A stretch of 64,000 nt of DNA from CAWIJJ01 sp963836405 (lineage in GTDB: Bacteria; Acidobacteriota; Terriglobia; Bryobacterales; Bryobacteraceae). The position numbers were made by a program, and so were the translations under genes. Numbering within the stretch: position 1 is the stretch's first letter; every line of letters begins with the position of its first letter. Positions 63,074 through 64,000 of the stretch are shown one piece after another. The stretch spans positions 372,001 to 436,000 of the forward strand of contig CAWIJL010000018.1 in assembly GCA_963836405.1 (NCBI GenBank), in the 5' to 3' direction. The notes below the pieces were generated by a model. The model made no database searches. It was not told the DNA's origin and was given only the letters and a program-made list of their open reading frames with translations.

Positions 63074-64000
63074 TCAGCGCGCCGCTTTGGCGATTTCGAC
63101 CGCGAACACGTGTACCGGCCCAAGCATGTTGGAGCGGAAAATAACCCATTTCATGTCCGGTGAAAAGGTGACGTTCGGCTCCAGCCGGTAATCGTGTTTG
63201 GCCATGTTCACCAGCCGCTCCGCCTGGAAAAAGCCCGGGTCGATCAGCCCCTCTGCATTCGCCGTTTTGACGCCCGCCACGTCCGGCACGCGCTCCGGCC
63301 GGAACAGGTAAATCCACTTTCCGTCAGGCGCCCGCGCCACCATCTCGCTGTCGCCTCCGTCGCCCGCGAACAGGCTGCCGTCCGGCGAAACATTGAAGTG
63401 GACCGACCACTCGTTGCGTTGCAGGTGATACCAGGTGCGCTTGCCGCTGCCGATGTTGTATCCCGCCAGCCAGAAGTCCTGCCCGCGCGGCGTTTGCAAG
63501 TCGTACCAGATCGTCTTTCCGTCCGCCGAGAAGAACTCGTGTCCGGCGATCTCCATGTTCATCGTGCGCGTGTGTATCTTCTTCAGGCCGGATCCGTCCG
63601 TCCGGATCGTCCAGATGCGGTCCACCTCGTGCCAGGTGCCCTCGTGGCAGAACATGATCAGGCCTGGATCCGTCGGCGAAAACTGCAAATGCCCGAGCCA
63701 CTCGTGCTCGCGGAAAATATCCTTCGCCTCCCCGGTCGTCGTGTTCACCGTAAACAGCACCCTCGCCGCTCCCGCTCGCGTGGCCATCAGTTGATTGTGC
63801 AGCCGTAAGTCCTTGGCGTCGGCGTACGTCATCGGCTTGCCGTCCGCGCCAACCGCTTCGTAGTTCGGCTGTCCGAAGCGCGCCTCCGCTCCCGGCAGCC
63901 GCCCGCCTCCTCGGCCGCTCGCGGAAGCCCCGTCTACATACGTGCCCAGCAGCAGCGTTTCATCCGCATTGAGCGACGCCACCGTTCTCCCGAGCGGCAG
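63074..64000 (-). CDS. Oligogalacturonate lyase-like (PL22) beta-propeller, 5' end outside window
   Basis: The frame is open to the last base of the window, so the N-terminus is missing. The visible ~309 residues have the PL22 signature 'EHEWLGHLQFSPTDP', 'MFCHEGTWHEVDRIWTIRTD' and 'MNMEIAGHEFFSADGKTIWY', with the histidines that bind Mn in characterised lyases, and propeller repeats of the 'FSPDMKWVIFRSN' type. It would cleave short pectin oligomers. It lies 76 bp upstream of the GH54 gene on the same strand. Confidence 0.87.
   Translation of the reverse strand: MPLGRTVASLNADETLLLGTYVDGASASGRGGGRLPGAEARFGQPNYEAVGADGKPMTYADAKDLRLHNQLMATRAGAARVLFTVNTTTGEAKDIFREHEWLGHLQFSPTDPGLIMFCHEGTWHEVDRIWTIRTDGSGLKKIHTRTMNMEIAGHEFFSADGKTIWYDLQTPRGQDFWLAGYNIGSGKRTWYHLQRNEWSVHFNVSPDGSLFAGDGGDSEMVARAPDGKWIYLFRPERVPDVAGVKTANAEGLIDPGFFQAERLVNMAKHDYRLEPNVTFSPDMKWVIFRSNMLGPVHVFAVEIAKAAR

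Overview
The window reads as a 64 kb piece of a high-GC Acidobacteriota chromosome, most likely a Solibacter/Bryobacter-type organism. The reasons are a secreted protein with the TIGR03437 domain typical of Solibacter (42.3-44.5 kb), an Oar-like TonB receptor with an N-terminal carboxypeptidase-regulatory-like domain, a DUF1080 protein, a DUF2934 protein, an Hfq-like protein with an N-terminal extension, and many secreted carbohydrate-active enzymes. No rRNA gene, CRISPR array or intact prophage is visible. Taxonomy is inferred from families, not from a marker tree.

Layout. 0-16.5 kb is mostly housekeeping: a truncated DUF1080 gene, small hypothetical genes, a hotdog thioesterase, an Hfq-like protein, a MoxR ATPase, a YchF-like GTPase, a tightly overlapping minus-strand group (SPOR protein, lipA, lnt), the SPFH/NfeD membrane pair, lexA, a degenerate GGDEF protein, priA and an acetyl-CoA synthetase-like gene. 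At 16.6-20.2 kb lies a divergent NHEJ locus (ligD and ku) in which the conserved protein sequence jumps frame 11 times, nearly always by an extra base. At 20.2-26.0 kb is a minus-strand trio: GH2, a GH-A clan glycosidase, and a fusion of a glycosyltransferase with a UDP-galactopyranose-mutase-like FAD enzyme. This trio is the best candidate in the window for an undescribed pathway.

26.1-37.8 kb holds both E1 subunits of a 2-oxoacid dehydrogenase, an IS1634-type remnant abutting a frameshifted TonB receptor, a sialidase-like protein, a bifunctional homocysteine methyltransferase/methylene-THF reductase, a YrdC-type enzyme, a serine hydrolase and an internally deleted IS200 remnant. 37.8-46.2 kb holds a Tat-exported glycosidase-like protein, a caspase-PEGA-TPR protein with a 68-aa partner, the TIGR03437 protein, a decayed DUF4258/YgiT toxin-antitoxin pair between direct repeats, an intact DUF433/DUF5615 pair and tRNA-Gln. 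46.2-53.8 kb holds TPM-nucleotidyltransferase-LemA, two late Weimberg-type enzymes, a signal-peptidase-fold protein that lacks both catalytic residues, and a PQQ-type dehydrogenase followed by a heptahaem cytochrome c.

54.1-57.7 kb is a translation block: tRNA-Tyr, tRNA-Thr, tuf, rpmG, tRNA-Trp, secE, nusG (with a long acidic repeat), rplK and tRNA-Leu, closed by a strong terminator. rplA does not follow rplK; the next 1.2 kb contains remnants of defence-type genes instead. 58.9-64 kb holds a frameshifted alpha/beta-hydrolase lipoprotein, a large GH54 arabinofuranosidase with repeats, and a PL22 oligogalacturonate-lyase-like gene cut by the window end, all consistent with breakdown of plant cell walls.
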